Below are positions 15,016 to 15,547 of a stretch of 15,547 nucleotides of DNA, one piece after another; the stretch's first letter is position 1, and each line of letters begins with the position of its first letter. Location of the stretch: positions 1-15,547 of the forward strand of contig CAJOPD010000072.1 of NCBI GenBank assembly GCA_905236685.1, written 5' to 3'. The translations under genes and the position numbers were made by a program. The DNA is from an uncultured Clostridia bacterium. Its GTDB lineage: Bacteria > Bacillota > Clostridia > UBA1381. A model generated the notes under the pieces. It worked only from the letters and a program-made list of their open reading frames with translations. It was not told where the DNA came from and made no database searches.

Positions 15016-15044
15016 ATTATACAATATTTCCCTTTTAAAATCAA
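15016..15044 (-). promoter_or_regulatory. prfA: Sigma-A promoter for prfA
   Basis: On the minus strand TTGATT (15044-15039), a 17-base spacer, then a perfect TATAAT (15021-15016). The predicted start near 15009 gives a leader of about 40 bases before the prfA ATG at 14971. Confidence 0.8.
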
Positions 15045-15128
15045 TACAGTATCGGAAAATAAACATATATAATAGGAAAAAACTCATTTTTCAAAAGAAA
15101 AATTTGGCAAAATTCATAAAAAACGCGC

Positions 15129-15158
15129 AAAAAAATGCCTCAAAAGGAAAAAAATGCC
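15129..15158 (+). repeat. Direct repeat of A7-TGCC upstream of P1
   Basis: AAAAAAATGCC occurs at 15129-15139 and 15148-15158, 19 bases apart start to start, in an otherwise A-rich tract ahead of promoter P1. The spacing is close to two helical turns, so a bound protein or a bent A-tract is possible; simple low-complexity chance is also possible. Confidence 0.35.
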
Positions 15159-15176
15159 GATTATTGCGCAAAAACC

Positions 15177-15205
15177 TTGACAAAAGTATGTCATAGGTGT
15201 AAAAT
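15177..15205 (+). promoter_or_regulatory. Promoter P1 of the secreted protein gene
   Basis: TTGACA (15177-15182), exactly 17 bases, then TAAAAT (15200-15205): the -35 is perfect and the -10 matches at five of six positions. The palindrome TTGCGCAA lies just upstream. A start near 15212 would give a leader of about 275 bases. Confidence 0.75.
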
Positions 15206-15305
15206 TTCGAGGTAAAGTTGTATATAGTGTGGGTAGCGTGAAAGGGATATTTCGTAATATTTCTGCAAGTTTGCAGGAAATTTACACAGATATTCTTCTT
15301 TGACA

Positions 15306-15341
15306 GCTATTTTACAGTTATGTTACAACTGCAAAAATAGC
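15306..15341 (+). repeat. Interrupted dyad between P1 and P2
   Basis: GCTATTTT (15306-15313) pairs with AAAATAGC (15334-15341), and inside it CAGTT (15315-15319) pairs with AACTG (15327-15331), leaving a 7-base loop and a small internal loop. The dyad fills the space between a TTGACA at 15300-15305 and the -35 of P2 at 15343, a position suited to an operator; in the P1 transcript it could fold as a hairpin. Confidence 0.5.
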
Positions 15342-15342
15342 A

Positions 15343-15371
15343 TTGACAGACCGAATTTTCGGTGTTAAAAT
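15343..15371 (+). promoter_or_regulatory. Promoter P2 of the secreted protein gene
   Basis: TTGACA (15343-15348), exactly 17 bases, then TAAAAT (15366-15371). The hexamers and spacing are identical to P1, 166 bases downstream of it. The predicted start near 15378 gives a leader of about 110 bases. Confidence 0.8.
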
Positions 15372-15383
15372 CAATGCATAGTC

Positions 15384-15460
15384 AAGGCGTATCGCTTTGG
15401 CGCACATAGTTCCGATGTGAGAGAGAAAGGGTGCACTCGGAATACAGAATACACCCTTTC
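15384..15460 (+). other. Structured 5' leader with three hairpins and a possible kissing loop
   Basis: Hairpin A is AAGGCG (15384-15389) with CGCTTT (15393-15398). Hairpin B is CACAT (15403-15407) with ATGTG (15415-15419), loop AGTTCCG. Hairpin C is GAAAGGGTG (15425-15433) with CACCCTTTC (15452-15460) around an 18-base loop. TTCCG in loop B (15410-15414) is complementary to CGGAA in loop C (15438-15442), so the two could kiss. The ribosome binding site follows 10 bases later. It does not match any riboswitch class I recognise; a stabilising leader for an abundant mRNA is the plainest reading. Confidence 0.5.
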
Positions 15461-15488
15461 AAAATAGAAAAAGGGAGGATTTGAAATT

Positions 15489-15547
15489 ATGAAAAATTTC
15501 AAAAGAGTAATTTCCGCTGTTATCGCATTGGCATTATCAGCAAGCAC
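15489..15547 (+). CDS. Secreted protein, N-terminal signal peptide only (partial; perhaps S-layer type)
   Basis: Only 19 complete codons and two bases of the next are present before the window ends. They read MKNFKRVISAVIALALSAS, then Thr (any codon beginning AC). A short basic head followed by a hydrophobic core is a standard Sec signal peptide. The start ATG has a strong AAGGGAGGA site at 15471-15479. Two near-consensus promoters and a long structured leader suggest very high expression. Clostridial S-layer-homology (SLH) proteins often begin this way, so a surface-layer protein is my best guess; the mature sequence is not visible and other exported proteins are possible. Confidence 0.8.
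   Translation, partial: MKNFKRVISAVIALALSAS

Larger units (their letters stand above)
15045..15488 (+). promoter_or_regulatory. Long control region upstream of the secreted protein gene
   Basis: About 440 bases without a credible gene. From left to right it holds an A-rich stretch with a repeated A7-TGCC word (15129-15139 and 15148-15158), the palindrome TTGCGCAA (15164-15171), promoter P1 (15177-15205), a small dyad (15259-15281), a lone TTGACA (15300-15305), a larger dyad (15306-15341), promoter P2 (15343-15371) and a structured leader (15384-15460) ending in AAGGGAGGA at 15471-15479. Long, multi-promoter leaders are known from strongly expressed surface-protein genes, which fits the gene that follows. 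Confidence 0.7.

Noticed and set aside
15008..15196. A 62-residue plus-strand open frame in the control region
   Set aside because: It is made almost entirely of Lys, Asn and Ile from AT-rich DNA, has no ribosome binding site, and overlaps the prfA promoter and P1.
15431..15484. Leader peptide beginning GTG at 15431 in the secreted protein leader
   Set aside because: The purine-rich sequence before it is too close to act as a proper ribosome binding site, and the 17 codons show no stalling or amino-acid run pattern; the same bases are better explained by hairpin C.
15378..15488. A known riboswitch class in the secreted protein leader
   Set aside because: I compared the visible bases by memory with c-di-GMP, preQ1, THF, fluoride and SAM classes and found no signature core motif.
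1..15547. Mobile elements, CRISPR arrays, toxin-antitoxin or defence systems
   Set aside because: No transposase, integrase, spaced direct-repeat array or paired small genes were found; gene content is housekeeping from end to end apart from the unknown gene.

Overview
The window looks like a chromosomal stretch from a Firmicute of class Clostridia, probably an uncultured or gut-type lineage. The evidence is the ffh-rpsP-khpA-rimM-trmD block, strong AGGAGG-type ribosome binding sites, near-consensus sigma-A promoters with 17-base spacers, a moderately AT-rich composition with heavy use of ATA for isoleucine, and a DivIB/FtsQ-type division protein. No phage, transposon, CRISPR array, tRNA or rRNA was seen. 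Most of the content is core housekeeping; the unusual material lies in one unknown cysteine-rich gene, one HD-family gene, and the intergenic regions.

Layout. (1) Positions 1-1967, plus strand: the tail of ffh, then rpsP, khpA, rimM and trmD, a translation and tRNA/ribosome maturation operon. A long dyad and a possible internal promoter sit between khpA and rimM. (2) 1957-5438, plus strand: a perfect-consensus promoter overlapping the end of trmD drives murA and ftsQ/divIB, which overlap or nearly overlap. ftsZ has its own promoter and ends in a strong terminator that also serves the convergent gene. This is a cell wall and septation cluster with no ftsA in it. (3) 5443-6270, minus strand: an unrecognised 275-residue protein with 14 cysteines, whose upstream region holds a good match to a mother-cell (sigma-K type) sporulation promoter. 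(4) 6402-12291, plus strand: a divergent extended -10 promoter followed by a tightly packed run of HD-domain protein, recX, rimO, pgsA, ttcA-like and comM/yifB. Gaps are from -4 to 10 bases throughout, and the run ends at a second bidirectional terminator. (5) 12292-15044, minus strand: prfA (peptide chain release factor 1) followed by an acyl-CoA synthetase, transcribed from a promoter upstream of prfA. (6) 15045-15547, plus strand: a 440-base control region with two near-consensus promoters, several dyads and a structured leader. It leads into the first codons of a secreted protein, probably an abundant surface (S-layer type) protein, cut by the window edge.

The genes join ribosome and tRNA maturation (RpsP, RimM, TrmD, RimO, TtcA, PrfA), protein export (Ffh), cell wall synthesis and division (MurA, FtsQ, FtsZ), phospholipid and fatty acid activation (PgsA, acyl-CoA synthetase) and DNA recombination functions (RecX, ComM). 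The observations most worth following are the cysteine-rich gene and its sporulation-like promoter, the apparent internal duplication of an HD domain with a dead first copy, a Ser in place of the usual Asn in the FtsZ T7 loop, and a possible kissing-loop RNA in the leader of the surface protein gene.
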